A DNA stretch of 64,000 bases, taken from Oscillospiraceae bacterium (GTDB taxonomy: Bacteria; Bacillota; Clostridia; Saccharofermentanales; Saccharofermentanaceae). The notes beneath the pieces are model-generated. The model was not told where the DNA came from. It saw only the letters and a program-made list of their open reading frames with translations, and searched no databases. Where the stretch lies: positions 55,288 through 119,287 of the forward strand of contig FWXP01000008.1 of the NCBI GenBank assembly GCA_900176545.1, written 5' to 3'. A program made the position numbers and the translations under genes. This document shows positions 8,597-17,341 of this stretch, piece by piece (within the stretch, counting starts at the first letter, position 1; each line of letters begins with the position of its first letter).

Positions 8597-9574
8597 ATGA
8601 GAAGAACGGTAACATCTGAGACACTCGACGATTATATCAACGGCAGGGACGGTCTTCTGAAGGAGATCGGAGATCTGGATATCTCGGGACAGCGATCGGA
8701 CAGTGATATCTCTTACTTCAGGTGGGAGATCGAATTCCATGAAGATACCGATGCTACCAGGATCAGGGAAGAGGGATTCGACGAGATACAGATCATGTTC
8801 AATCTCACCAGGGATATCGAATGGTCAGTCGAAGATCCCAAGGACGGGTCCTGCTGTCAGAAAGTCTTTATGCACAAAGGTGATCTGTGTATATACAGAA
8901 GTAATGACAGGATCTCTTCCATGAACTATAGAAGCGGAGTGAAGTTCAGGTTCAAGAGCATACAGATGAAGACAGAGAGGTTCATGGAACTTCTGGATAC
9001 ACATTTTACGCCGGAAGAAGCAGAGCTCATCAAGAAGGCTGTTCTTGATGACGTCAGGACAACGAAGATAACACCCGAGATGTATCGCGTGCTGTCGGAG
9101 ATAGACAGTGCGGACCGATATAAGGAATTTAAGCGTGTCCTTATGGATTCCAAGATGATTGAACTTACGGCGCTGGTCCTCTATGCCATCATCCACGATG
9201 ACAGCGGTAATAAGAAGAAAGGTGTAGTCGTGAGCCGCGAGGAGGCAAGAGCGCTGGATGAGCTTCGCGAGACGATCCAGCTCAAGCCCTATAAGGATTA
9301 CGATGCCACTATGGTGGCGGAGAGCCTGAGGATGAGCGTAAGCAAGCTCAACAGGGCATTTCGCTCGGTATATGGTACCTCGCTCCACGCCTATGTGCAG
9401 GAGATGCGGCTCGAACATGCGGCAAGGCTCCTTCTTGACGGTTATAATGTGACGGAATCCGCCACAAGATCCGGATATAACAATATGAGCTACTTTGCCA
9501 GGGCTTTCAGGGAACGTTACAATGTCCGTCCTAAGAGATTTCGTGAGCGAAAAGTGTCAGAAAAAGAACTGTAA
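8597..9574 (+). CDS. AraC family transcriptional regulator (YbtA-like position)
   Basis: DNA-binding regulator of 325 residues. The C-terminal ~95 residues hold the two helix-turn-helix units of AraC proteins: MVAESLRMSVSKLNRAF, then VTESATRSGYNNMSYFARAF, ending RYNVRPKRF. The N-terminal 200 residues are a presumed ligand-sensing domain I cannot place. GCGGAGG 6 bp before the ATG at 8597 fixes the start; the longer frame opens inside the iron box. An AraC gene next to two ABC permease-ATPases recalls ybtA-ybtP-ybtQ, where YbtA senses the siderophore. By analogy it should activate the transporter genes behind it when the ligand enters. Confidence 0.85.
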   Translation: MRRTVTSETLDDYINGRDGLLKEIGDLDISGQRSDSDISYFRWEIEFHEDTDATRIREEGFDEIQIMFNLTRDIEWSVEDPKDGSCCQKVFMHKGDLCIYRSNDRISSMNYRSGVKFRFKSIQMKTERFMELLDTHFTPEEAELIKKAVLDDVRTTKITPEMYRVLSEIDSADRYKEFKRVLMDSKMIELTALVLYAIIHDDSGNKKKGVVVSREEARALDELRETIQLKPYKDYDATMVAESLRMSVSKLNRAFRSVYGTSLHAYVQEMRLEHAARLLLDGYNVTESATRSGYNNMSYFARAFRERYNVRPKRFRERKVSEKEL

Positions 9575-9613
9575 ATGGTAGTTGCCGTATCCCATATATG
9601 TATAATCCATATG

Positions 9614-9629
9614 GTTAGCTGAGGCTAAT
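9614..9629. promoter_or_regulatory. Iron (DtxR-type) box before the ABC pair
   Basis: GTTAGCTGAGGCTAAT matches 11 of 12 arm positions of the recurrent GTTAGC-N4-GCTAAC motif. A TATAAT lies just upstream (9601-9606) and TATAAA downstream (9637-9642). Which one is the -10 is unclear because neither has a good -35. Confidence 0.65.
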
Positions 9630-9660
9630 CGGAGAGTATAAATACAGAAAGGAACGGCAT

Positions 9661-11394
9661 ATGTTCAAGAAAGTTGCTCCGTATATCGGAGAATATAAGA
9701 AATACACTTATGCGGCAGTGATACTTATGGTGCTGGGCATTATCTTCAGCGTCCTGCCGTATTATTTCCTCTATCAGATCCTGTCTCCCCTTACCGGAGG
9801 CGAGAGCCTGGACGCGAACTTCATAATGGTGAGAGTAGCGGCTTTCCTGGGGTGTGAGGTGCTCTATGCATTCTTATATACTCAGGGACTGGTCTTCTCT
9901 CATATAAGTGCGTACAGTACTCTGAAGAACCTTCGTGTATCACTTCAGAACAAGCTGGAGAAGCAGCCTCTGGGTAATATCAGGGAGATCGGTAACGGAA
10001 GGATCAAGAAGGTCTTTGTCGATGATATCGATACTGTTGAGCTCCTTCTGGCTCACGCAATCCCTGAAGGTATTGCGAATATCCTTATCCCGGTCATCAT
10101 CCTCGTACTGATGTTCGTAACTGACTGGCGACTCGGACTCCTGTCGCTTGTGCCTATCGTATTAGGCGGTGCCGGTATGGGTATCATGGGATACCTCGGT
10201 ATGTCGAAGATGGAAGCTTACTACAGCGCCGCTTCTACGATGAACAATACGATCATCGAGTATGTAAACGGAATGGAAGTAGTAAAGGTCTTCAACAAGG
10301 ACGGAGATTCTTACAGGAGATTCGGAGAAGTAGTCAAGAACTATCGTGACTTTACACTTGACTGGTACAAGGCATGCTGGCCCTGGATGGCTGTTTATTC
10401 CGCTGTGCTGCCCTGCCTTGTCCTACTGATCGTCCCCGTAGGTTCTAACCTGATCTTAGGCGGAAGTCTTACACTTGATAAGCTCGTTCTCGTATGCTGC
10501 ATGTCATTTGCCGTAGGCCCCTCTGTTCTTAAGGCTCTTAACTTCGCGGGTAAGTTCCCGGAGCTCAACTTCAAGATCACGGAGCTCGAGAAGCTCATGT
10601 CGCACCCTCCGCTCAAGGAAGGTACTTCCGAGTTTACGGGTAAGGACAGGAGCGTATCTTTTAGGGATGTGCACTTCGGATACGAAGATGATGAAGTCCT
10701 TCACGGAGTATCTCTCGATCTTAAGCAGGGCAGTACTACTGCGCTGGTAGGAGAATCCGGAAGCGGTAAGTCTACTCTTGCCAAGCTCCTTGTCCACTAC
10801 TATGACATCGATCAGGGCTCTATCAGCATCGGCGGTCAGGATATCACCGACATGACGCTCGAAGCGCTGAATGATCAGGTGGCATATGTATCCCAGGAGC
10901 AGTTCCTGTTCAACACATCTCTATACGAGAATATCCTGATCGGTAATCCCTCCGCGACAAGAGAGCAGGTGCTCGATGCCGCCAGAAGAGCTCAGTGTGA
11001 TGAGTTCCTTGCAAGACTCCCCGAGGGAATAGAGACTATGGCCGGTGACGGCGGTAAGCAGCTCTCCGGCGGTGAGAGACAGAGGATCTCTCTTGCAAGA
11101 GCTATCCTTAAGGATGCTCCGATCATCGTCCTGGATGAGGCGACAGCCTTCATGGATCCCGAGAATGAAGAGAAGATGAATAAGGCCATAGACGAGATCA
11201 TCAAGGATAAGACAGTACTCGTTATAGCTCACAGATTAAGCACTATCAAGAATGCGGATAAGATCTGTGTCATGAAGGACGGCCTGTGTATCGCGGCTGA
11301 CAGACATGATGCTCTTCTTGATTCCTGCGCTGAGTACAAAAAGCTCTGGGATGCTTCGGTAAGCGCCAGCACCTGGAAGATCAAGGAGGCATAA
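9661..11394 (+). CDS. ABC transporter permease-ATPase, YbtP/IrtA-like half-transporter
   Basis: Half-transporter of 577 residues with an N-terminal six-helix membrane domain (about residues 15-300) and a C-terminal ATPase. Walker A is GESGSGKST, the signature LSGGERQR, Walker B IIVLDEATAFMDP, and the H-loop is in IAHRLST. Exporter-fold half-transporters of this kind act as importers in YbtPQ and IrtAB and bring in ferric siderophores. I infer the same here from the AraC gene, the iron boxes and the ECF and Feo neighbours. AAAGGA lies 7 bp before the start. The next gene begins 3 bp after the stop and should supply the partner half. Confidence 0.88.
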   Translation: MFKKVAPYIGEYKKYTYAAVILMVLGIIFSVLPYYFLYQILSPLTGGESLDANFIMVRVAAFLGCEVLYAFLYTQGLVFSHISAYSTLKNLRVSLQNKLEKQPLGNIREIGNGRIKKVFVDDIDTVELLLAHAIPEGIANILIPVIILVLMFVTDWRLGLLSLVPIVLGGAGMGIMGYLGMSKMEAYYSAASTMNNTIIEYVNGMEVVKVFNKDGDSYRRFGEVVKNYRDFTLDWYKACWPWMAVYSAVLPCLVLLIVPVGSNLILGGSLTLDKLVLVCCMSFAVGPSVLKALNFAGKFPELNFKITELEKLMSHPPLKEGTSEFTGKDRSVSFRDVHFGYEDDEVLHGVSLDLKQGSTTALVGESGSGKSTLAKLLVHYYDIDQGSISIGGQDITDMTLEALNDQVAYVSQEQFLFNTSLYENILIGNPSATREQVLDAARRAQCDEFLARLPEGIETMAGDGGKQLSGGERQRISLARAILKDAPIIVLDEATAFMDPENEEKMNKAIDEIIKDKTVLVIAHRLSTIKNADKICVMKDGLCIAADRHDALLDSCAEYKKLWDASVSASTWKIKEA

Positions 11395-11397
11395 GAT

Positions 11398-13125
11398 ATG
11401 TTAAAGATACTTCACAGACTGATCTCGAAGACCGGTAAGTACAAGACAAGGATCAGGGCATCTTATGTCACATCCTTTATCAAGGGTTTCCTTATGAAGG
11501 TCCCGCTCATGATCTGCTTCTTTATGATCATGCTCTTTATGAGAGGCGAGATGGATAAGAGCAGATGCCTTTATCTGGGTCTTGCCATGGCGGGCGCAGT
11601 AATACTTCAGATGATCCTGGAGCATGCTACTAATGTACTGCAGTCAGCTACAGGCTATATGATCTTCGCCGATATGCGAATGAGGCTCGGAGATCACTTG
11701 AGAAAGCTTCCCATGGGATACTTTACAGAAGGCAATATCGGTAAGATCAGTTCCGTTCTTGCTACGGATATGGTATTCATCGAAGAGAACTGTATGGGTG
11801 TACTGGCGACGGTAGTCACGTTCATGATCTCTCAGTTCATCATGATCGTCATGATGTTCTTCATGGATATAAGGCTCGGTATCCTCTCTGCGGCCGTTAC
11901 GGCAGCCTTCGTGATCGTAGGTAACCTGATGCTCAAGAGTACCTTGAGTCATTCTGAGGAAAAGCAGGAGAAGAGCGAGAAGCTCTCAAGCGAAGTCCTG
12001 GATTTTGCTGAAGGTATCGGCATCATCAAGTCCTATAATCTTCTCGGCGAGAAGTCCAAGAGGCTGACACATGAGTTCGAAGAGAGCTGCAAGGCGAGTA
12101 TCGGATTCGAAGTGGACTATACTCCCTGGTCAAGGGCGCTGAACCTCACATTCGGTATCGGAACTTCTTTGGCTCTGGCACTGGCTGCATATCTTTATAC
12201 TTCAGGCTCTCTGACTGCCGAATATATGGTAGGTATGGTATTGTTCATCTTTGACCTCTTTATCTCCATCAAGTCATACTATGGCGAGATGCCAAGGCTC
12301 ACGGTAACATCTGCCGCTCTCGACAGGATAGAAGAGGTATTTGCCGCAGCGGAACTTGCGGATAACGGAACGCAGAGCATAGTTCTTGATGCTTCCAAGT
12401 CCGTTCCTGTCATAGAGTATAAGGACGTGACCTTCGGATATACGGATAAGGATGTACTCAAGAATGTATCCTTCAAGATGAACTACGGCGACATGACCGC
12501 TCTGGTAGGTCCTTCCGGCGGAGGTAAGTCCACCATTGCATCTCTCCTGGCAAGATTCTGGGATATAGATTCCGGAAGCATCCTCGTAGACGGCAAGGAT
12601 ATAAGAGATGTGTCCCTTGGAAGCCTTATGGATAGTATAAGTATGGTTTTCCAGCGCGTATATCTCTTCAAGGATACGATCTACAACAATATCGCTATAT
12701 CAAGACCTGATGCTACGAAGGAAGAAGTATATGAAGCGGCAAGGAAAGCAAGATGCTACGACTTTATAAATATGCTCCCTGACGGATTCGATACGGTCAT
12801 CGGCGAGGGCGGAGCATCCCTGTCGGGCGGCGAGCAGCAGAGGATATCCATCGCCAGATGTATCCTCAAGGATTCACCCATCGTAATACTCGATGAGGCT
12901 ACGGCCAGTGTCGATGCCGATAATGAGAGAGCCATCCAGGAAGCAATATCGGAACTTTGTAAGGATAAGACACTTCTTGTCATAGCTCACAGGCTCAAGA
13001 CCATAAGAGATGCGGATCAGATCCTTGTCGTATCAGGCGGTAAGATCATCGAGAGAGGTGATCACGATTCTCTGATGCAGGCCAAGGGTAAGTATTCGGA
13101 TATGGTGACGCTTCAGGCAGGCTGA
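11398..13125 (+). CDS. ABC transporter permease-ATPase, YbtQ/IrtB-like half-transporter
   Basis: Second half-transporter, 575 residues, same fold and order as its upstream neighbour. Walker A is GPSGGGKST, the signature LSGGEQQR and Walker B VILDEATASVD, so both sites of the heterodimer appear catalytically competent. It starts 3 bp after the previous stop behind AAGGAGG, so the pair is certainly cotranscribed. The palindrome ATTCTGTACAGAAT (13131-13144) follows the gene and separates it from the ECF promoter. Substrate import of a metallophore or heme is inferred from context, not from any substrate-specific residue. Confidence 0.88.
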   Translation: MLKILHRLISKTGKYKTRIRASYVTSFIKGFLMKVPLMICFFMIMLFMRGEMDKSRCLYLGLAMAGAVILQMILEHATNVLQSATGYMIFADMRMRLGDHLRKLPMGYFTEGNIGKISSVLATDMVFIEENCMGVLATVVTFMISQFIMIVMMFFMDIRLGILSAAVTAAFVIVGNLMLKSTLSHSEEKQEKSEKLSSEVLDFAEGIGIIKSYNLLGEKSKRLTHEFEESCKASIGFEVDYTPWSRALNLTFGIGTSLALALAAYLYTSGSLTAEYMVGMVLFIFDLFISIKSYYGEMPRLTVTSAALDRIEEVFAAAELADNGTQSIVLDASKSVPVIEYKDVTFGYTDKDVLKNVSFKMNYGDMTALVGPSGGGKSTIASLLARFWDIDSGSILVDGKDIRDVSLGSLMDSISMVFQRVYLFKDTIYNNIAISRPDATKEEVYEAARKARCYDFINMLPDGFDTVIGEGGASLSGGEQQRISIARCILKDSPIVILDEATASVDADNERAIQEAISELCKDKTLLVIAHRLKTIRDADQILVVSGGKIIERGDHDSLMQAKGKYSDMVTLQAG

Positions 13126-13130
13126 TCAGA

Positions 13131-13144
13131 ATTCTGTACAGAAT
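13131..13144. promoter_or_regulatory. 14-bp palindrome upstream of ECF promoter
   Basis: ATTCTGTACAGAAT is a perfect palindrome ending 6 bp before the -35 of the ECF operon. Its position suits an activator or second repressor, possibly the AraC-type regulator, but no other copy was noticed. Confidence 0.4.
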
Positions 13145-13150
13145 ATACTA

Positions 13151-13196
13151 TTGACATGTTAGCGGACTCTAACTATTATTGTTAGCGTCCGCTAAT
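13151..13196 (+). promoter_or_regulatory. Promoter of ECF operon with two iron boxes
   Basis: TTGACA (13151-13156), a 17-bp spacer and TATTAT (13174-13179) form a near-consensus promoter. Box 1, GTTAGCGGACTCTAAC (13158-13173), fills the spacer. Box 2, GTTAGCGTCCGCTAAT (13181-13196), covers the start site. The box starts are 23 bp apart. This layout would give tight repression by a metal-loaded DtxR-type protein. Confidence 0.85.
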
Positions 13197-13249
13197 TGTT
13201 ATCACTGATAGCTTATCGGTTCATATGAAATATACGGGAGGTCCCCTTT

Positions 13250-13843
13250 ATGGATAAAAGTAAGAAATTGACAGCAAAAGACTTTATTACCATCGGTATA
13301 TTCACCGCGATAATCTTCGTGGTGGAGATGGCCGTAGGTATGACAGGTTATATACATCCTTATATCGTCGCAGGATATGTTGTCCTGCTCCCTCTGGTAT
13401 GCGGTATCCCAATGATGCTCTATTACACCAAGATAGAGAAGTTCGGAATGCTTACGATAATGTCTGTTCTTATGGCGATCATCATGTTCGTCACTGGTAT
13501 GGGTTACCTCGGTGCTCCTCTGATAATCCTCACGGGACTAATAGCTGACCTTATCGCTAAGTCGGGCGGATATAAGAGCTATAAGAAGACTGTTATAAGC
13601 AACGCATTCATGAGCCTTTGGGTATGTGCCAATTACTTCCCCATCCTCGTAACTGCCGATTCATACAGAAAGAGCCTTATCGAAGGCGGATTCTCGGAAG
13701 ATTATGCGAACAGCCTCTTCCGCGCGGTCAACCCGAAGACCATCGGCATACTTGTCATAGTATGCTTTATCTTCGGGATCATAGGTGCAGTACTTGGCAA
13801 GAAGGTCGTAAGGAAGCATTTTGAGAAGGCGGGTATCGTATAA
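13250..13843 (+). CDS. ECF transporter S component, MptD-type
   Basis: Substrate-binding membrane subunit of 197 residues with about six helices. The opening KLTAKDFITIGIFTAIIFVVEMAVGMTGYI and the early VCGIPMMLYYTKIEKFGMLTIM are characteristic of the family annotated as MptD putative ECF S components. Such S components occur with AraC regulators and exporter-fold ABC pairs in Firmicutes. Heme and metallophore substrates have been proposed for relatives; the ligand here is unproven. GGGAGGTCC precedes the ATG. The T-component gene starts 1 bp after its stop. The two iron boxes in the promoter argue for an iron-related cargo. Confidence 0.8.
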   Translation: MDKSKKLTAKDFITIGIFTAIIFVVEMAVGMTGYIHPYIVAGYVVLLPLVCGIPMMLYYTKIEKFGMLTIMSVLMAIIMFVTGMGYLGAPLIILTGLIADLIAKSGGYKSYKKTVISNAFMSLWVCANYFPILVTADSYRKSLIEGGFSEDYANSLFRAVNPKTIGILVIVCFIFGIIGAVLGKKVVRKHFEKAGIV

Positions 13844-13844
13844 G

Positions 13845-14546
13845 ATGGAGATGAAGCTCGATCCCAGAACCAAGCTCTTTATGGTGCTTATCGTGTCTAC
13901 CATAGTCATGATGAGTGCCACGACACCTCTCCTGTGGGCAGTGAGGATACTTATAACTCTTATCCCGCTGGTGCTTCTGGTGGCAGAGAAGAAGTATTCG
14001 AGTGCTCTTAAGTTCTTCCTTCTTTATGTAACGGCTCTTGTCGTGAACTTTGTCGTGCTGGTAAATTCAGACGGAGGAATAGTCGTATCCCTTCTTACGG
14101 GATACTGCGGGATCGTAGTTCAGTTCATGCCGTCGGTCATTACCGCGTGGTACTTCATAAGGACAACGAAGACTGACGAGTTCATATCGGCTATGCAGAA
14201 GATGCATGTCCCGGACGGACTTACCATATCTCTTGCGGTGGTAATGAGATTCTTTCCTACCATCGCGGAAGAATACCGCCATATAAATGATGCCATGAAG
14301 ATGAGAGGCATCGTGCTCGGCGGAGGAAATGTAGTAAAGATGGTGGAGTTCAGGATGATACCGCTCCTCTTCTCATGTGTAAATATAGGCGATGAACTGT
14401 CGGCTGCAGCTGTCACGAGAGGCCTTGGCGGAACGGTAAAGAGATCTTCGGTAGTCGACTTAAGGCTCACCGTAAAGGACATCTTTATGATGGCGCTCTT
14501 CCTGTCTGCAGCAATATTGTTCATAGCTGTGAAGTATATAAGATGA
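13845..14546 (+). CDS. ECF transporter T component (energy-coupling membrane subunit)
   Basis: Transmembrane coupling subunit (EcfT/CbiQ family), 233 residues. Hydrophobic helices fill the first 110 residues and the C-terminus. Between them lie the two coupling helices with the Arg-Gly signatures, DAMKMRGI and AAVTRGLGG, that dock into the ATPase. The start at 13845 (MEMKLDPRTKLF) lies 1 bp after the S-component stop; an upstream in-frame start would run into the previous gene. It overlaps the ATPase gene by 4 bp (ATGA). It transmits ATP-driven movement to the S component. Confidence 0.87.
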   Translation: MEMKLDPRTKLFMVLIVSTIVMMSATTPLLWAVRILITLIPLVLLVAEKKYSSALKFFLLYVTALVVNFVVLVNSDGGIVVSLLTGYCGIVVQFMPSVITAWYFIRTTKTDEFISAMQKMHVPDGLTISLAVVMRFFPTIAEEYRHINDAMKMRGIVLGGGNVVKMVEFRMIPLLFSCVNIGDELSAAAVTRGLGGTVKRSSVVDLRLTVKDIFMMALFLSAAILFIAVKYIR

Positions 14547-16018
14547 ACGAAGATATCATTAATATCGACCATGTGTCATTCTGTTATAAAGGTGCCTCCA
14601 AGGGGCTCCTTAACGACGTCTCCCTTAAGATAAGAAAGGGCGAGACCGTGCTCCTGTGCGGAGCTTCCGGAAGCGGTAAGACTACGATCATAAGGCTTGT
14701 AAACGGTCTTATTCCTCATTACTACAGCGGGGATCTTCAAGGTGACGTGACGGTAGCCGGCAGAGATATCAGGAATACCGAACTCTATGATCTTGCAGGA
14801 GTGGTAGGGACTGTGTTCCAGAATCCCAGGAGCCAGTTCTTCTCTATAGATACCGATGGAGAGATAGTATTCGGTCCCGAGAATATAGGTCTTCCTCCCG
14901 AAGAGATAAAGAAGCGCTTTGCTGACGTAAAAGATGAGATGCAGCTTCAGGAACTTCTTGGAAGGAGCATATTCGGCCTGTCCGGCGGAGAGAAGCAGAG
15001 GATAGCATGTGCTTCCGTATCCGCGCTCCTTCCTGAGGTCATGCTCCTGGATGAACCTTCTTCCAATCTCGATATAAAGGCGATGAATGACTTGAGCAAC
15101 GCCGTTGCAAGGTGGAAAGGGCAGGGCAAGACCGTCATCATATCGGAGCATCGCCTGTGGTATGTGGCGCCTCTGGTGGATCGCGTCATCTATATGGAGA
15201 ACGGCAGGATAGCTCACGAGTGGACAGGAGAAGAATTCAGATCATTAGGGAAGCAGAAGATAAAAGAGCTCAAGCTCCGTCCGGTAGAGTTCGACCCCAA
15301 TGAGACCGCGGATACGGCAGACGCCTCTGTATCTGAAGATGCGGTCGTTATAAGGGATATGTATTTTTCCTACAATGAGAAACCCCACGTTATAAGAAGG
15401 CGTAAGTTCAGCGACTACGATGAGAAGGATCTGGATCTGAATATCCCTGAGCTGAGGCTTCCCAAGGGCAAGGTCATCGCGGTAGTCGGTCATAACGGTA
15501 CGGGTAAGTCCACCTTCTTCAGAGGGGTCTGCGGTCTTCTTAAGAGATGTACGGGAACGATAACAGCGGACGGTAAAGTATATAAGGGCAAGGAACGCCT
15601 TCGCCTGTGCTATATGGTCATGCAGGACGTGAACCACCAGCTCTTTACCGACAGCGTGGAAAATGAAGTCCTCTTGTCCATGGAGGAAGAAGATAAGGGC
15701 AGATGTGAGGAGATCTTAGACAGTCTGGGGATACTTGAATTCAAGGATAAGCATCCCATGGCACTGTCGGGCGGTCAGAAGCAGAGAGTAGCGGTAGCAT
15801 CAGCCATCGCATCGGGGGCAAAGCTCCTCCTGTTCGACGAACCTACATCCGGCCTTGATTATTCGCATATGGAGAAGGTGGGATCGCTCCTGCGGAAGCT
15901 GGCGGATTCGGGGCATACCATACTCGTGTCGACCCACGATCCCGAGCTTATAGCAGAAAGCTGTGACTATATCCTGAAGATAGAAGACGGAAAGGTAGAG
16001 AGCCTTACGCGCAAATAA
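14543..16018 (+). CDS. ECF transporter double ATPase (EcfA1-EcfA2 fusion)
   Basis: Two ABC ATPase domains in one chain of 491 residues. The first has GASGSGKTT, LSGGEKQR and LLDEPSSNLD. The second, from about residue 265, has GHNGTGKST, LSGGQKQR and LFDEPTSGLD. Both halves retain all catalytic motifs, so one polypeptide replaces the usual EcfA/EcfA' pair. Its gene overlaps that of the T component by 4 bp, which gives a complete ECF module: S, T and AA'. It ends at the bidirectional terminator shared with the convergent DtxR gene. Confidence 0.9.
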   Translation: MNEDIINIDHVSFCYKGASKGLLNDVSLKIRKGETVLLCGASGSGKTTIIRLVNGLIPHYYSGDLQGDVTVAGRDIRNTELYDLAGVVGTVFQNPRSQFFSIDTDGEIVFGPENIGLPPEEIKKRFADVKDEMQLQELLGRSIFGLSGGEKQRIACASVSALLPEVMLLDEPSSNLDIKAMNDLSNAVARWKGQGKTVIISEHRLWYVAPLVDRVIYMENGRIAHEWTGEEFRSLGKQKIKELKLRPVEFDPNETADTADASVSEDAVVIRDMYFSYNEKPHVIRRRKFSDYDEKDLDLNIPELRLPKGKVIAVVGHNGTGKSTFFRGVCGLLKRCTGTITADGKVYKGKERLRLCYMVMQDVNHQLFTDSVENEVLLSMEEEDKGRCEEILDSLGILEFKDKHPMALSGGQKQRVAVASAIASGAKLLLFDEPTSGLDYSHMEKVGSLLRKLADSGHTILVSTHDPELIAESCDYILKIEDGKVESLTRK

Positions 16019-16020
16019 AA

Positions 16021-16050
16021 AACGGTGACTGTCAGTCACCGTTATATTTT
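16021..16050. terminator. Bidirectional terminator between ECF operon and dtxR-type gene
   Basis: A 10-bp perfect stem (16021-16030 with 16034-16043), with a 3-base loop, is followed by ATATTTTTC on the plus strand and preceded by an A-rich tract that gives a T-run on the minus strand. It serves both convergent transcripts. Confidence 0.85.
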
Positions 16051-16052
16051 TC

Positions 16053-16427
16053 TTATCCTTCCTGGCGTTCCTTATTGAACTTCTTCAAGGCCCTGAATGT
16101 CTTGGGGCTTATGACGTGTTCTATTCGGCAGGCGTCTTCTTCTGCCGTCTTCTTGTCTACGCCCAGGGATATAAGGAGTTCGCTTATAACGACGTGCCTC
16201 TCGTAGATCGTCTTGGCGATCTTCTTGCCTTCTGTCGTGAGGGTGATATATCCGCTCTCGTCGATCTCGATGTAGCCGTCATTCTTGAGGATACCCATGG
16301 CGCGGCTTATGCTGGGCTTGGAATAACCCATCTCATTGGCAACGTCGAGAGATCTTACGGGACCTCCCCTCTTGGTCAATACGAGTATAGTCTCGAGATA
16401 CATCTCTCCGGATTCCTGAATAGGCAT
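16053..16427 (-). CDS. DtxR/MntR family metal-dependent repressor
   Basis: Metal-responsive DNA-binding repressor of 124 residues. The N-terminal winged helix contains SLDVANEMGYSKPSISRAMGILKNDGYI and the ITLTTEGKKIAKTIYERH wing and linker. A short dimerisation and metal-binding part follows (ELLISLG, then EEDACRIEHVIS with the usual Cys/Glu/His ligand types). It lacks the C-terminal SH3-like domain of DtxR/IdeR, as MntR does. The ATG at 16427 has AGGAGGG 6 bp upstream; the earlier ATG overlaps that site. It is encoded behind the ZIP gene in a unit with an iron box in front. I infer it is the repressor that reads the GTTAGC-N4-GCTAAC boxes and regulates itself. Confidence 0.9.
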   Translation of the reverse strand: MPIQESGEMYLETILVLTKRGGPVRSLDVANEMGYSKPSISRAMGILKNDGYIEIDESGYITLTTEGKKIAKTIYERHVVISELLISLGVDKKTAEEDACRIEHVISPKTFRALKKFNKERQEG

Positions 16428-16471
16428 ATCCATCCCTCCTTGCAATAAGATACATATGCATTATAACAGAT

Positions 16472-17254
16472 TTATCCCAAAGCAACATCCAGAGCCATCA
16501 TGACGGTAAAACCCAGTGAGAACATGAGAACTCCTATGTTGGAATGCTTGCCTTCGGACATCTCGGGGATCAGTTCTTCTACGACGACGTAGAGCATGGC
16601 TCCTGCCGCAAAGCTCAGAAGATACGGCATAAAGGGGACGAACAGCCCCGCAGCGAATATGGTGAGGAGAGCTCCTACAGGTTCTACGGCTCCCGATAGG
16701 ACACCGTCTCCGAAAGCCTTCATGCGGCTCTTGCCTTCAGCGCGAAGAGGCATGGATATTATCGCGCCTTCGGGAAAGTTCTGTATTGCGATACCCAGAG
16801 CCAGGGCAAGTGCACCTCCTGCAGTGATGGTAGTATTCCCTGCGAGGAAACCTGCATATACGACACCTACTGCCATACCTTCGGGGATATTATGAAGTGT
16901 CACAGCCAGTACCATCATGGTGGTCCTCTGAAGCTTGGAATGAGGACCTTCCGCGTTCTCGGCATTCATGTGAAGGTGAGGTATCACTGAGTCCAGGAAG
17001 AGAAGGAACAGGATACCGAGCCAGAATCCGATGAAAGCGGGAAGGAAAGCGAGCTTACCCATATGTTCCGACTGATCCATGGCGGGGATCAGAAGGCTCC
17101 ATATGGAAGCCGCCACCATGACTCCTGCCGCAAATCCGGTGAGGGCCCTCTGTACCAGAGGGTTAAGATCCTTCTTCATGAAGAATACGCATGCCGATCC
17201 CAGTGAAGTTCCAAGGAAAGGGATGAGCAATCCGAATGCTACATCTCTGTTCAT
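16472..17254 (-). CDS. ZIP family metal transporter (ZupT-like)
   Basis: Divalent-metal uptake permease of 260 residues with about eight hydrophobic helices. The paired metal-site motifs HNIPEGMAVGV and QNFPEGAIISM on helices four and five are intact. A His-containing loop (HLHMNAENAEGPHS, about residues 92-105) lies before them. ZIP proteins of this type carry zinc, iron or manganese; the iron box upstream favours iron or manganese here. GAGGTG precedes the start. The DtxR-type gene begins 45 bp after its stop, so repressor and transporter share a transcript. Confidence 0.9.
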   Translation of the reverse strand: MNRDVAFGLLIPFLGTSLGSACVFFMKKDLNPLVQRALTGFAAGVMVAASIWSLLIPAMDQSEHMGKLAFLPAFIGFWLGILFLLFLDSVIPHLHMNAENAEGPHSKLQRTTMMVLAVTLHNIPEGMAVGVVYAGFLAGNTTITAGGALALALGIAIQNFPEGAIISMPLRAEGKSRMKAFGDGVLSGAVEPVGALLTIFAAGLFVPFMPYLLSFAAGAMLYVVVEELIPEMSEGKHSNIGVLMFSLGFTVMMALDVALG

Positions 17255-17277
17255 ATATGTATAACACCTCGTGTATA

Positions 17278-17293
17278 GTTAGTCTTCGCTAAT
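17278..17293. promoter_or_regulatory. Iron (DtxR-type) box before ZIP-dtxR operon
   Basis: GTTAGTCTTCGCTAAT keeps 10 of 12 arm bases of the motif and lies 24 bp upstream of the ZIP start codon. It is weaker than the other copies, which would fit a self-limiting operon. Confidence 0.6.
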
Positions 17294-17341
17294 AAAATTG
17301 CACAAAATTATCCATAACACAAGTTTTATGAGCGAAAAGTG

